The translations under genes were made by a program, and so were the position numbers. Below are positions 1 through 8,685 of a stretch of 64,000 nt of DNA, one piece after another (position 1 is the stretch's first letter; each line of letters starts with the position of its first letter). The notes beneath the pieces were generated by a model. It was not told where the DNA came from. It worked only from the letters and a program-made list of their open reading frames with translations, and made no database searches. The DNA is from Stenotrophomonas sp. HITSZ_GD. Lineage in GTDB: Bacteria > Pseudomonadota > Gammaproteobacteria > Xanthomonadales > Xanthomonadaceae. The stretch lies in NCBI RefSeq assembly GCF_029543105.1, contig NZ_JARQXB010000015.1, forward strand, positions 1 to 64,000, read 5' to 3'.

Positions 1-214
1 GTCAGCGGGCCATGGATGGCCCGCGGCGGCGAATCGGACAGGACGTCTGCTGAGCCGTGACGACCATACCCGCCAGGCCGGTGCCCGCACCGTAAGAAGC
101 CGCAACAAACCGCCCAAACACGAGCGCGCCCCTAAAAAATCCACCCCACAAACCCGAAACCCAAGACAACCCCCCCAGCAAAGAACACCCCCAAACCCCA
201 CCCACCCCACCCCC
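1..214. other. Gene-free left edge, strongly C/A-rich
   Basis: No convincing gene is seen here. A perfect 9-bp hairpin (GCGGGCCAT, 5-13, pairing with 16-24) lies at the edge and may be the end of an upstream gene's terminator, but no T run follows. From about 128 the plus strand is almost only A and C, very unlike the rest of the window. Confidence 0.6.
188..214 (-). other. Putative G-quadruplex-forming tract
   Basis: The plus strand carries five C runs (188-192, 196-199, 201-203, 205-208, 210-214) separated by 1-3 A residues, so the minus strand has five G runs with very short loops, which matches the usual G3+N1-7 rule. It touches the palindrome that drives the downstream toxin-antitoxin operon, and the G-rich strand is the template strand of that operon. 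A regulatory role is inference. Confidence 0.5.
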
Positions 215-239
215 AAGTATGTATAATTCGTACATACTT
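215..239 (+). promoter_or_regulatory. Palindromic operator/promoter of the toxin-antitoxin operon
   Basis: A perfect 9-bp inverted repeat (AAGTATGTA at 215-223, TACATACTT at 231-239) with a 7-base spacer sits 14 bases before the antitoxin start. A consensus -10 hexamer TATAAT (222-227) lies inside it, so a protein bound to the palindrome would cover the promoter. Type II antitoxins of the AbrB class normally repress their own operon through such sites. Confidence 0.75.
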
Positions 240-253
240 TCCGGAGCCTACCC

Positions 254-454
254 ATGGAAGCGACCGTCGCCGAACGCGGCCAGATCACCCTTCCCAAGAC
301 CGTGCGCGACGCGCTCGGCCTCACCAAGGGCAGCGTGCTGAAGGTCGAACTGGAAGGCAGCCGCATCGTGCTGCGCAAGAGCGTGGACGACGCCATCTCC
401 CGCGTCCGCGGCAAGTTCACCCGCGACCCCTCCGCCGGCCCGGAGCAGGGCTGA
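254..454 (+). CDS. AbrB/VapB-type antitoxin
   Basis: This 66-residue protein is a SpoVT/AbrB-fold DNA-binding antitoxin. Residues 1-50 hold the swapped-hairpin domain, recognisable by the AERGQITLPKTVRDALGL stretch and the KVELEGSRIVLRK strand; the last 15 residues would be the toxin-binding tail. GGAG at 243-246 lies seven bases before the ATG. The PIN-domain toxin starts four bases after its stop, the usual antitoxin-first order. It should neutralise that ribonuclease and, with it, repress the operon through the palindrome at 215-239. Confidence 0.88.
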   Translation: MEATVAERGQITLPKTVRDALGLTKGSVLKVELEGSRIVLRKSVDDAISRVRGKFTRDPSAGPEQG

Positions 455-458
455 GCCC

Positions 459-857
459 GTGATCGCCATCGACGCCCCCGTCCTGGTCGAGCTGCTCACC
501 GACGGCCCCCAGGCCGACGCCGCGGAGGCCTGCCTGCGCCAGTGCCTGGGCAATGGCCGCGTCGTGGTCAGCGACGCCGCCTTGGCCGAACTGTGCGCCG
601 CGCTGCGCAATGGCGCCGAAGCGCTGGGCGCGCTGGAGGAGATGGGCATCCATTTCAACCCGGTCGAGGCCAAGTCGGCCCTGCGCGCCGGCGAGATGCA
701 GCGCCGCTCGCGCCAGCGCGGTGGCGCCGCAAGGCCGATCGCCGATTTCTTGGTCGGTGCCCACGCGCTGCTGCAGTGCGATGGCCTGATCACCCACGAC
801 ACGAATTTCTATCGCGACTACTTCAAGGGCCTGAAGCTGATCGTGCCGCAAGCCTGA
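459..857 (+). CDS. PIN-domain toxin (VapC-like ribonuclease)
   Basis: This 132-residue protein has the PIN fold of VapC toxins, Mg-dependent ribonucleases that cut tRNA or rRNA. The acidic residues expected at the active site are present: D5 in the first strand, E44, D96 and D114 (THDTNFY). It starts with GTG four bases after the antitoxin stop and is probably translationally coupled to it. The first motif reads DAP rather than the common DTN/DTS, a mild deviation. Function as a growth-inhibiting toxin is inferred from family and operon context; the target RNA cannot be read from sequence. Confidence 0.88.
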   Translation: MIAIDAPVLVELLTDGPQADAAEACLRQCLGNGRVVVSDAALAELCAALRNGAEALGALEEMGIHFNPVEAKSALRAGEMQRRSRQRGGAARPIADFLVGAHALLQCDGLITHDTNFYRDYFKGLKLIVPQA

Positions 858-900
858 GCCCAAACCACCGAATCCTTTTTCCGATTCCCGGAGTGTTGTC

Positions 901-3492
901 ATGTTGGAAGCCTATCGCCACCACGTCGCCGAACGCGCCGCGCTCGGCATCCCGCCGCTGCCGCTGAGCGCGCAGCAGACCGCGGATGTCATCGAACTGC
1001 TGAAGAACCCGCCGGCCGGCGAGGAAGCCTTCCTGGTCGACCTCATCACCCATCGCGTGCCGGCCGGCGTGGACGACGCCGCCAAGGTCAAGGCCTCCTA
1101 CCTGGCCGCCGTGGCCTTCGGCACCGAGAAGACCCCGCTGCTCAGCCCGCAGCGCGCCACCGAACTGCTGGGCACCATGCTCGGCGGCTACAACATCCAT
1201 CCGCTGATCGAACTGCTCGACAACCCGGAACTGGGTGCCGTGGCCGCCGAAGGCCTGAAGCACACGCTGCTGGTGTTCGACGCCTTCCATGACGTGCAGG
1301 AAAAGGCCGAGAAGGGCAATGCCCACGCGCAGGCCGTGCTCAAGAGCTGGGCCGCGGCCGAGTGGTTCACCAGCAAGCCGGAAGTGCCGCAGAGCCTGAC
1401 CATCACCGTGTTCAAGGTGCCGGGCGAAACCAACACCGACGACCTGTCGCCGGCGCCGGACGCCACAACCCGCCCGGACATCCCGCTGCACGCGCTGGCG
1501 ATGCTGAAGAACAAGCGTCCCGATGCGCCGTTCACCCCGGAAGAAGACGGCAAGCGCGGCCCGATCCAGCAGATCCTGGACCTGAAGAAGAAGGGCCATC
1601 TGGTCGCCTACGTCGGTGACGTGGTCGGCACCGGTTCGAGCCGCAAGTCCGCCACCAACTCGGTGCTGTGGTTCACCGGCGAGGACATCCCGTTCATCCC
1701 GAACAAGCGCTTCGGCGGCGTGTGCCTGGGCTCGAAGATCGCGCCGATCTTCTACAACACCATGGAAGATGCCGGCGCGCTGCCGATCGAACTGGACGTC
1801 TCCCAGATGGAGCACGGCGACGTCATCGAGCTGCGCCCGTATGACGGCAAGGCGCTGAAGAACGGCGAAGTGATCGCCGAGTTCGAACTCAAGAGCGACG
1901 TGCTGCTGGACGAAGTGCGCGCCGGTGGCCGCATTCCGCTCATCATCGGCCGTGGCCTCACCGCTAAGGCGCGCGAAGCGCTGAAGCTGCCGGTCACCGA
2001 CCTGTTCCGCCTGCCCGTCAACCCGCCGGACACCGGCAAGGGCTTCTCGCTGGCGCAAAAGATGGTCGGCCGTGCGTGCGGCCTGCCGGAAGGCCAGGGC
2101 ATGCGCCCGGGCACCTATTGCGAACCGAAGATGACCTCGGTCGGCTCGCAGGACACCACCGGCCCGATGACCCGCGACGAGCTGAAGGACCTGGCCTGCC
2201 TGGGCTTCTCGGCCGACCTGGTGATGCAGTCCTTCTGCCACACCGCCGCCTATCCCAAACCGGTGGACGTCAAGACCCACCACACGCTGCCGGAGTTCAT
2301 CTCCACCCGCGGCGGCGTCTCGCTGCGCCCGGGCGACGGCGTGATCCACAGCTGGCTCAACCGCATGCTGCTGCCCGACACCGTCGGCACCGGCGGCGAC
2401 TCGCACACCCGCTTCCCGATCGGCATTTCGTTCCCGGCCGGCTCGGGCCTGGTCGCCTTCGCCGCGGCCACCGGCGTGATGCCGCTGGACATGCCCGAAT
2501 CGGTGCTGGTCCGCTTCAAGGGCCAGATGCAGCCGGGCGTGACCCTGCGCGACCTGGTCAACGCGATCCCGCTGTACGCCATCAAGCAGGGCCTGCTGAC
2601 CGTGGCCAAGCAGGGCAAGAAGAACATCTTCTCCGGCCGCATCCTCGAAATCGAGGGCCTGCCGGACCTGAAGGTCGAGCAGGCGTTCGAGCTGTCCGAC
2701 GCCTCGGCCGAGCGTTCGGCCGCCGGCTGCACCGTGCACCTCAACAAGGAGCCGATCATCGAGTACCTCAACAGCAACATCACGCTGTTGAAGTGGATGA
2801 TCGCCGAGGGCTATGCCGATGCACGCACGCTGGGCCGCCGCATCAAGAAGATGGAAGAGTGGCTGGCCGACCCGCAGCTGCTCGAGCCCGATGCCGACGC
2901 GGAATACGCCGCGGTGATCGAGATCGACCTGGCCGACATCCACGAGCCGATCGTCGCCTGCCCGAACGACCCGGACGACGTGAAGACGCTGTCCGAAGTG
3001 GCCGGCGCGCAGATCGACGAAGTGTTCATCGGCTCGTGCATGACCAACATCGGCCACTTCCGTGCGGCCGCCAAGCTGCTGGAAGGCAAGCGCGACATCC
3101 CGACCCGCCTGTGGGTCGCGCCGCCGACCAAGATGGACGCCTCGGAGCTGACCAAGGAAGGCCACTACGGCACCTTCGGCACCGCCGGTGCGCGCATGGA
3201 GATGCCGGGCTGCTCGCTGTGCATGGGCAACCAGGCGCAGGCGCGCGAGGGTGCGACCGTGTTCTCGACCTCCACCCGCAACTTCCCGAACCGCCTGGGC
3301 CGCAACACCAACGTGTACCTGGGTTCGGCGGAGCTGGCGGCGATCTGCTCGCGGTTGGGCAAGATCCCGAGCAAGGAGGAGTACATGGCGGATATCGGCG
3401 TGATCAACAGCAAGGGTGCCGAGATCTACCGCTACATGAACTTCGACCAGATCCAGGATTACCAGGAAGTGGCCGATACCGTCGCGGCGTAA
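901..3492 (+). CDS. acnB: Bifunctional aconitate hydratase 2/2-methylisocitrate dehydratase
   Basis: AcnB interconverts citrate and isocitrate in the TCA cycle and can handle 2-methylisocitrate. The 863-residue length is typical of AcnB. The N-terminal HEAT-like domain leads, followed by the swivel domain (residues about 165-385) and the catalytic core. The three cysteines that hold the [4Fe-4S] cluster are visible: C713 in GSCMTN and C771/C774 in PGCSLCMGN. The gene stands alone, 43 bases after the toxin gene and followed by a strong terminator. Pyruvate and oxaloacetate from the ligK pathway downstream would enter the same cycle. Confidence 0.97.
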   Translation: MLEAYRHHVAERAALGIPPLPLSAQQTADVIELLKNPPAGEEAFLVDLITHRVPAGVDDAAKVKASYLAAVAFGTEKTPLLSPQRATELLGTMLGGYNIHPLIELLDNPELGAVAAEGLKHTLLVFDAFHDVQEKAEKGNAHAQAVLKSWAAAEWFTSKPEVPQSLTITVFKVPGETNTDDLSPAPDATTRPDIPLHALAMLKNKRPDAPFTPEEDGKRGPIQQILDLKKKGHLVAYVGDVVGTGSSRKSATNSVLWFTGEDIPFIPNKRFGGVCLGSKIAPIFYNTMEDAGALPIELDVSQMEHGDVIELRPYDGKALKNGEVIAEFELKSDVLLDEVRAGGRIPLIIGRGLTAKAREALKLPVTDLFRLPVNPPDTGKGFSLAQKMVGRACGLPEGQGMRPGTYCEPKMTSVGSQDTTGPMTRDELKDLACLGFSADLVMQSFCHTAAYPKPVDVKTHHTLPEFISTRGGVSLRPGDGVIHSWLNRMLLPDTVGTGGDSHTRFPIGISFPAGSGLVAFAAATGVMPLDMPESVLVRFKGQMQPGVTLRDLVNAIPLYAIKQGLLTVAKQGKKNIFSGRILEIEGLPDLKVEQAFELSDASAERSAAGCTVHLNKEPIIEYLNSNITLLKWMIAEGYADARTLGRRIKKMEEWLADPQLLEPDADAEYAAVIEIDLADIHEPIVACPNDPDDVKTLSEVAGAQIDEVFIGSCMTNIGHFRAAAKLLEGKRDIPTRLWVAPPTKMDASELTKEGHYGTFGTAGARMEMPGCSLCMGNQAQAREGATVFSTSTRNFPNRLGRNTNVYLGSAELAAICSRLGKIPSKEEYMADIGVINSKGAEIYRYMNFDQIQDYQEVADTVAA

Positions 3493-3513
3493 GCCACGCG
3501 GGAAGGAATGCAG

Positions 3514-3540
3514 AAAGCCCGGCGAAAGCCGGGCTTTTTG
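3514..3540 (+). terminator. Rho-independent terminator after acnB
   Basis: A perfect 10-bp stem (AAAGCCCGGC, 3514-3523, with 3528-3537) and a GAAA loop are followed by a T run, 22 bases after the acnB stop. Confidence 0.9.
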
Positions 3541-3651
3541 TTTGAATTTTCTAACTGTTCGGCAAGATGTGTCCGAAAGCGGTGGACGCTCGATGCGACT
3601 TGGGAAAGCCTGATCGTGCGGAACGACCCGCGAAATCAAGGTGATACATCC

Positions 3652-3831
3652 ATGCGTGAACTAACGATTGATGAGATCAAGTCGGTTGATGGCGGTGCCT
3701 ATGCCGAGCGTCACCAGGTCCAATTCCGCAACATGATGGTTACCGCCATCGGGGGCGCGATCATCAGCGGGCCGGCAGGTTTTGCCGTTGGGCTCGTGGT
3801 CGGCGCGATCACCAGCTACTCCGCCCGGTGA
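3652..3831 (+). CDS. Bacteriocin-like peptide with double-glycine leader
   Basis: This 59-residue peptide begins MRELTIDEIKSVDGG, a textbook double-glycine leader of the kind cut and exported by peptidase-containing ABC transporters. The predicted 44-residue mature part is hydrophobic and glycine-rich with GxxxG motifs (GFAVG, GLVVG), typical of two-peptide and cerein-7B/lactobin-like bacteriocins. AAGGTGA at 3638-3644 is a good ribosome binding site for the ATG at 3652, which sets this start over longer upstream reading. The local base composition is A+T-richer than neighbours. No transporter gene is nearby, so export would need one encoded elsewhere. Activity is inference. Confidence 0.75.
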   Translation: MRELTIDEIKSVDGGAYAERHQVQFRNMMVTAIGGAIISGPAGFAVGLVVGAITSYSAR

Positions 3832-3838
3832 GGCGGCA

Positions 3839-3860
3839 GGGGCGCCGCAGTCGGCGCCCC
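3839..3860 (+). terminator. Hairpin after the bacteriocin-like gene
   Basis: GGGGCGCC (3839-3846) pairs perfectly with 3853-3860 around a six-base loop, eight bases after the stop codon. The downstream run is CCTTGCTCTT rather than a clean T tract, so it may end transcription only partly. Confidence 0.5.
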
Positions 3861-3894
3861 CCTTGCTCTTGCGTCAAGACAAAAGCGAGTGCGC

Positions 3895-4155
3895 ATGTAT
3901 AGAGAGCCTCGATGTGTCCTGCGGCTGCTGAGTTACTGCGGCCTCCCGAACTTCCTCAAGCAGAAGCAGCATCGATTCGCCCATGCCTTCTGGATGCATG
4001 GATTGAATTTCCTGCTCACCTTCGGCCCCGTGTTTCTGCTCTTGCGCTTGTGGATGGGGCCGCCAGGCGGCTGGCTGCTCGCGTTCTGCGTGCTGGTTGC
4101 GGGATCATTGGTCTACGGCCTCATGATGGCCAGTACGCAACCGCGCGCCGAGTGA
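3895..4155 (+). CDS. Small membrane protein, possible immunity protein
   Basis: This 86-residue basic protein has two predicted membrane segments, about residues 37-53 (LNFLLTFGPVFLLLRL) and 61-80 (WLLAFCVLVAGSLVYGLMM). It is not a recognised family. It follows the bacteriocin-like gene by 63 bases on the same strand. Bacteriocin genes are commonly followed by a small membrane immunity protein, so that role is plausible but not shown. An alternative GTG start lies six bases upstream at 3889; neither start has a strong ribosome binding site. It converges on the LysR gene, whose stop is six bases away. Confidence 0.55.
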   Translation: MYREPRCVLRLLSYCGLPNFLKQKQHRFAHAFWMHGLNFLLTFGPVFLLLRLWMGPPGGWLLAFCVLVAGSLVYGLMMASTQPRAE

Positions 4156-4161
4156 GGTACC

Positions 4162-5415
4162 TCACCGCGCCGCATGCCGGAACGGCCACGGGTCGTCATC
4201 CCCGGCGCCGCCGCGCTCGGCGCACACCGCGCGGAACATCTCCACGAAGGCCGATTGCTGCCGGGTAGGGTGCCAGTCCGCGCGGGTCGTGAGGCCGATG
4301 CGCCGACGCAGGCCTTCACCGGCGCTGGCGAGTTCGGTCATCAGCCCGGCGCGGCGCTCGATCAGGAACTGGTCGCGCGACATCAGCGTCAGCCAGTCGT
4401 CCTCCAGCAGCAGGCCGCGCGTCACCAGTACCGAGCCGCACTCGATGCGCGGTGGCGGCGGTGCGTGGCCCTGGTCGAGGAACATGCGCTCCCAGCGCGC
4501 CCGTACCGGCGCGCCGGTGGCGGCGATGACCCAGGGGTAGTCGAGCAGGCGCTCGAATGCGAAGTGCGTGCCGGCCAGCGGGTGGCCGGCGCGGGCGACG
4601 ATCACCGGGTCGTCGTCGAACAAGCCTTCCTGCACCACGTCGCGCACGGGCAGGCGGTCGCGCATGGCGCCGACCAGCAAGTCGAGGTTGCCCTCGCGCA
4701 GGTCGTTGAGCACTTCGGCATAAGGCCCTTCGACCACGTTGATGCGGGTGTTCGGATACGCCCGCGAGAACCGTGCCAGCACCTGCGGCAGCAGGATGGC
4801 GCGGGCCAGCGGCATCACGCCCAGTGCGATGCGCCCGCCGCGCTCCGAACGCAGCGAGGCCAGTTCATCCACCCCGGCCGACAGTTCGGCCAGCGCCAAG
4901 CGCACCAGCCGCAGCATGCGCGTGGCCGCCGGCGTGGACTGCACGGTCTTGCCGCGGCGCATCGTCAGCGGCACTTCGATCAGCTCGGAGAGGTCGTGCA
5001 CCGCGCGATACACCGCCGGCTGCGAAATACCGCTGCGCGCGGCGGCCAGCGAGTAGTTGCCGGCCTGGTCCACCGCGGTCAGCGCACGCAACTGGCCCAG
5101 CGCCACGCGCCGCTCCAGCCCGGCCAGCGCGGGCAGGCGCTGCGAACGCCGCGCCAGCCGCACGCCGTGCGCGATGTAGGCCAGGGCGCGCTCGATGCGC
5201 GGCACGAGCAGTTGCGCCGCTTCGGTAGGCGCCATGCCGCCGGGCTGGCGATCGAACAACGTCGAGTGCAGTTGCCGCTCCAGCTTGGCGATGGCCTGCG
5301 TCAGCGCGGGCTGCGAAAGATTCACCTGCGGCGCGGTCGCGCTGATGCCGCCGCTGGCGACCACCACGGTGAGCGCGTGGAGGTGGCGAAGGTTCAGGTC
5401 CGGGAGCTGCTCCAT
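4162..5415 (-). CDS. LysR-family regulator with two HTH domains
   Basis: This 417-residue protein is about 100 residues longer than usual LysR regulators because it has two winged-helix DNA-binding segments: residues about 9-66 (with [19 protein letters not shown]) and about 108-165 (with [18 protein letters not shown]). The LysR substrate-binding domain follows from about 190 ([23 protein letters not shown]). It is divergent from the ligK-galD-ligJ-ligI operon across a 101-base gap and is its likely activator, with a pathway intermediate as coinducer; that is inference from position. The start is supported by the N-terminal HTH beginning at once. Confidence 0.88.
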   Translation of the reverse strand: MEQLPDLNLRHLHALTVVVASGGISATAPQVNLSQPALTQAIAKLERQLHSTLFDRQPGGMAPTEAAQLLVPRIERALAYIAHGVRLARRSQRLPALAGLERRVALGQLRALTAVDQAGNYSLAAARSGISQPAVYRAVHDLSELIEVPLTMRRGKTVQSTPAATRMLRLVRLALAELSAGVDELASLRSERGGRIALGVMPLARAILLPQVLARFSRAYPNTRINVVEGPYAEVLNDLREGNLDLLVGAMRDRLPVRDVVQEGLFDDDPVIVARAGHPLAGTHFAFERLLDYPWVIAATGAPVRARWERMFLDQGHAPPPPRIECGSVLVTRGLLLEDDWLTLMSRDQFLIERRAGLMTELASAGEGLRRRIGLTTRADWHPTRQQSAFVEMFRAVCAERGGAGDDDPWPFRHAAR

Positions 5416-5516
5416 GGATCAACTATAACCAAAACCAATGGCCGTCTCGGAAAACGATCTTGAGCCCCCGCGCGGATCGCGGCCAGACTCGCTCATCCCC
5501 AACGAAGGATGGATGG
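5416..5516. promoter_or_regulatory. Divergent control region between lysR and ligK
   Basis: This gap must hold both promoters and the LysR binding sites. On the minus strand TATAGT (plus 5422-5427) resembles a -10 box but lies only six bases before the LysR start, so the regulator's mRNA may have almost no leader. GAAGGA at 5504-5509 is the ribosome binding site of the ligK-like gene. I could not fix a T-N11-A box with confidence. Confidence 0.45.
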
Positions 5517-6188
5517 ATGTCCCGGGTCGTCACCCATATCGAACGCACCGATCTTGCCCTTGTCGATGGCCTGGCCGAGGCCGGCGTGGCCACGGTCCAC
5601 GAGGCACAGGGCCGCAGCGGCCTGCTGCATCCGCGCATCCGGCCCGTCTATGCGGGCGCGCGCATTGCCGGCACGGCGGTTACGGTGTCGGTGCCGCCGG
5701 GCGACAACTGGATGATGCACGTGGCTATCGAACAGCTGCGCGAGGGCGACGTGCTGGTGGTCGCCCCGACCAGCGAATGCTGCGACGGCTATTTCGGCGA
5801 CCTGCTGGCCACATCCGCGCAGGCGCGCGGCTGCCGCGGCTTGGTCATCGACGCCGGCGTGCGCGATGTGCGCGACCTGACCGCGATGGGCTTCCCGGTG
5901 TGGAGCCGTGCCATCCACGCGCAGGGCACGGTCAAGGAAACGCTGGGCTCGGTGAATGTGCCCGTGGTGTGCGCCGGTGCGTGGGTGCAGCCGGGCGACG
6001 TGGTGGTGGCCGACGACGATGGCGTGTGCGTGGTGCCGCGTGCCGACGCGGCGCGCGTGCTGGGCGAGGCCCAGGCCCGCGAGGCCCGCGAAGCGGAAAA
6101 ACGCGAACGGCTGGCGCGCGGCGAGCTTGGCCTGGACATCTACCAGATGCGCGAGCGGCTGGCGGCCAAGGGCCTGACTTATGTCTGA
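5517..6188 (+). CDS. ligK: 4-carboxy-4-hydroxy-2-oxoadipate aldolase (RraA-like)
   Basis: This 223-residue protein belongs to the RraA-like/class II pyruvate aldolase family (LigK, GalC, ProA). It splits 4-carboxy-4-hydroxy-2-oxoadipate into pyruvate and oxaloacetate, the last step of the protocatechuate-4,5 and gallate pathways. The metal/substrate loop [10 protein letters not shown], with the paired R and D, is present. The ATG at 5517 is chosen because GAAGGA lies seven bases upstream and the family N-terminus begins there. The C-terminal tail is rich in charged residues, as in the family. It overlaps the next gene by eight bases, so the two are coupled. Confidence 0.9.
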   Translation: MSRVVTHIERTDLALVDGLAEAGVATVHEAQGRSGLLHPRIRPVYAGARIAGTAVTVSVPPGDNWMMHVAIEQLREGDVLVVAPTSECCDGYFGDLLATSAQARGCRGLVIDAGVRDVRDLTAMGFPVWSRAIHAQGTVKETLGSVNVPVVCAGAWVQPGDVVVADDDGVCVVPRADAARVLGEAQAREAREAEKRERLARGELGLDIYQMRERLAAKGLTYV

Positions 6189-7236
6189 GCCGGTGCGCGC
6201 GATGTGGATGCGGGGCGGCACGTCGAAGGGCGGGTTCTTCCTGGCCTCGGACCTGCCGGTCGATACCGCTGCGCGCGACGCCTTCCTGCTGCGCGCCTAT
6301 GGCTCGCCCGACCCGCGGCAGATCGACGGCATGGGCGGCGCCGACCCACTGGCCTCCAAGGTCGCGGTGGTGTCCGCTTCCGACCGCGACGACGCCGATG
6401 TCGATTACCTGTTCCTGCAGGTGTTCGTGGACCAGGCGCTGGTCAGCGATGCACAGAACTGCGGCAACATGCTGGCCGGCGTCGGTCCGTTCGCGATCGA
6501 GCGCGGCCTGGTCACTACGCAAGGCGAGCGTACCGAGGTGCGCATCTTCATGGTCAACACCGGCAAGCTGGCCACCGCCACGGTGGAGACGCCCGCCGGG
6601 CGCGTGCGCTACGACGGCGACGCGCGCATCGACGGCGTACCCGGCACCGCCGCGCCGGTGCCGCTGGCCTTCGCCGACATCGCCGGTTCGTCCTGCGGCG
6701 CGCTGCTGCCCACCGGGCGGGCACGCGACACGATCGACGGCATCGACCTCACCCTGATCGACAACGGCATGCCCTGCGTGGTGATGCGCGCCGAGGACTT
6801 CGGCATCAGCGGCTACGAAGACCGCGAGACGCTCGACGCCCATGACGAACTGAAGCGGCGGCTGGAATCCATCCGCCTGCAGGCCGGTCCGCTGATGAAC
6901 CTCGGCGATGTGGCCCAGGCCTCGGTACCCAAGATGATGCTCGTTGCCGCACCGCGCGAGGGCGGTGCCATCAGCGTGCGCTCCTTCATCCCGCATCGCT
7001 GTCACGCCTCCATCGGCGTACTCGGCGCGGTCAGCGTCGCCACCGCCTGCCTGCTGCCCGAATCCCCGGCGCATGCACTGGCCCGGCTGCCGGAAGGGCG
7101 CTCGCTGCGGCTGGAAGTCGAACACCCCAGCGGCAGCACTGGCTGCGTGATGGACCTCGACGACGCGGGCCAGGTCGTGCGCGCGGCGGTCCTGCGTACC
7201 GCCCGCAAGCTTTTCGACGGTGAACTGTTCGCCTGA
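6181..7236 (+). CDS. galD: 4-oxalomesaconate tautomerase (PrpF superfamily)
   Basis: This 351-residue protein is a PrpF-superfamily isomerase, like GalD and LigU, which interconverts tautomers/isomers of 4-oxalomesaconate so that the hydratase can act. Family signatures are [11 protein letters not shown] near the N-terminus, [18 protein letters not shown] around 45-62, and the [19 protein letters not shown] stretch with the conserved cysteine. It overlaps ligK by eight bases and precedes the transporter gene. The choice between GalD-like tautomerase and LigU-like isomerase chemistry cannot be made from sequence alone. Confidence 0.88.
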   Translation: MSEPVRAMWMRGGTSKGGFFLASDLPVDTAARDAFLLRAYGSPDPRQIDGMGGADPLASKVAVVSASDRDDADVDYLFLQVFVDQALVSDAQNCGNMLAGVGPFAIERGLVTTQGERTEVRIFMVNTGKLATATVETPAGRVRYDGDARIDGVPGTAAPVPLAFADIAGSSCGALLPTGRARDTIDGIDLTLIDNGMPCVVMRAEDFGISGYEDRETLDAHDELKRRLESIRLQAGPLMNLGDVAQASVPKMMLVAAPREGGAISVRSFIPHRCHASIGVLGAVSVATACLLPESPAHALARLPEGRSLRLEVEHPSGSTGCVMDLDDAGQVVRAAVLRTARKLFDGELFA

Positions 7237-7281
7237 AACAGACGCCGGCTTCATTATCATCATTGACCTGGGAGGGTTGAC

Positions 7282-8604
7282 ATGACCGTGGTAGAGAAGC
7301 GGCCCGGCCGCTTCGGAATCTTTGGCCAGCTGTGGTTCCAGGTGCTGGCCGGCACGCTGATCGGCGTGCTGCTGGGCTGGCTGCAGCCGGATATGGGCTC
7401 GGCGATGAAACCCTTTGGCGATGCCTTCATCAAGCTCATCCGCATGATGATCGGGCCGGTGATCTTCGTCACCGTCGTGCACGGCATTGCCGGCATGCGC
7501 GACATGAAGAGTGTCGGCCGGCTGGCGTTGAAGTCGCTGATCTACTTCGAGGTCATCACCATCGCCGCGCTGGTCATCGGCCTGGTGGCGGTGGACCTGT
7601 GGAAGCCGGGCGCGGGCATGAACATCGACCCGGCCACCATCGATACGGCAACCATCCAGGGCTACGTGCACACCGCGCACGACCAGTCCATCGTCGCCTA
7701 CCTGATGGGCATCATCCCCAACACGCTGGTCAGCGCGTTCACCGAGGCCCACGTGCTGCAGGTGTTGTTCGTCTCGGTGCTGTTCGGCGTCGCGCTGGCG
7801 GCGGTGGGCGAGCGTGGTGAGCCGGTGATGAAGGTCATCGAGTCCACCTCCAGCGCGCTGTTCAAGATCATCGGGTACGTCATGTACTTCGCCCCGATCG
7901 GTGCGTTCGGCGCCATCGCCTTCACCGTGGGGCAGTTCGGCGCCGGCTCGTTGCTCTCGCTGGGCGAGCTGATCATCGAGTTCTTCGTGGTGTGCGGCCT
8001 GTTCACCGTGATCGTGCTCGGCGCGGTGGCGTGGTGGTGCGGCGTGAGCCTGTGGCGGCTGATGGCCTACCTGCGCGATGAAATCGTCATCGTCGCGGCG
8101 ACGACCTCCACCGAGACCGTGCTGCCGCGCCTGATCGAGAAGATGAAGAAGCTTGGCGCCGAGGAAGGCGTGGTCGGCTTCGTGATTCCCGCCGGCTACT
8201 CGTTCAACCTCGACGGCACCTGCCTGTACCTCACCACCGTGGCGCTGTTCCTGGCCCAGGCCACCAACACCGAACTGACCGTGTGGCACCAGCTCGGCCT
8301 GATCGCCGTGTTGCTGCTCACGTCCAAGGGCGCGGCGGGCGTGGCCGGCGCGGCCTTCGTGGTGCTGGCCGCTACGCTGGGCACCACCGGCACGATTCCG
8401 GTGGCGAGCATCGCGCTGATCCTGGGCATCCACCGCATCCTGGCCGAAGGGCTGACCTTCGTGAACCTGATCGGCAACGCGGTGGCCGTGCTGGTGATCG
8501 CCAAGTGGGAAGGCAAGCTCGACGAGCGGATGCTCGCCGCGCAGGTCGGCACGCGCCGGCTGCGCCAACGGCACGCCGGCCTGCCCGCGCACCAGCAGAT
8601 CTGA
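7282..8604 (+). CDS. DctA-family dicarboxylate/cation symporter, altered binding site
   Basis: This 440-residue inner-membrane protein aligns along its length with C4-dicarboxylate transporter DctA: the GYSFNLDGT motif and the SKGAAGV hairpin are intact, and the first hairpin reads TTSTETVLP instead of TSSSESxLP. In TM8 the DctA motif DRFMSEARALTN reads HRILAEGLTFVN here, so the arginine that binds the distal carboxylate is leucine and the aspartate is histidine. Its place inside a lig operon, with GGGAGG at 7270-7275 as ribosome site, suggests uptake of an acid fed into this pathway rather than succinate. Substrate is inference. Confidence 0.87.
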   Translation: MTVVEKRPGRFGIFGQLWFQVLAGTLIGVLLGWLQPDMGSAMKPFGDAFIKLIRMMIGPVIFVTVVHGIAGMRDMKSVGRLALKSLIYFEVITIAALVIGLVAVDLWKPGAGMNIDPATIDTATIQGYVHTAHDQSIVAYLMGIIPNTLVSAFTEAHVLQVLFVSVLFGVALAAVGERGEPVMKVIESTSSALFKIIGYVMYFAPIGAFGAIAFTVGQFGAGSLLSLGELIIEFFVVCGLFTVIVLGAVAWWCGVSLWRLMAYLRDEIVIVAATTSTETVLPRLIEKMKKLGAEEGVVGFVIPAGYSFNLDGTCLYLTTVALFLAQATNTELTVWHQLGLIAVLLLTSKGAAGVAGAAFVVLAATLGTTGTIPVASIALILGIHRILAEGLTFVNLIGNAVAVLVIAKWEGKLDERMLAAQVGTRRLRQRHAGLPAHQQI

Positions 8605-8607
8605 TCC

Positions 8608-8637
8608 GGGCGGCCGCAGGCACCGCCGCGGCCGCCC
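8608..8637 (+). other. Intercistronic hairpin in the lig operon
   Basis: GGGCGGCCGC (8608-8617) pairs perfectly with 8628-8637 around a ten-base loop just after the transporter stop. No T run follows, so it more likely protects the upstream mRNA end or attenuates than fully terminates. A second small dyad (8655-8672) follows before the porin ribosome site. Confidence 0.5.
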
Positions 8638-8685
8638 GCTTACCCCATTCCAGTGCCGGCCGCAGACGGCCGGACAGGAGGCTTT

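Noticed and set aside
823-3639. Long minus-strand reading frame antisense to acnB
   Set aside because: It is a by-product of high G+C third positions; the sequence is His/Arg/Ala-rich with no family pattern, while the plus strand is plainly AcnB.
8608-8637. Transcription terminator splitting the lig operon
   Set aside because: The hairpin is strong but has no T run, and ligJ-ligI belong to the same pathway; kept as a hairpin only.
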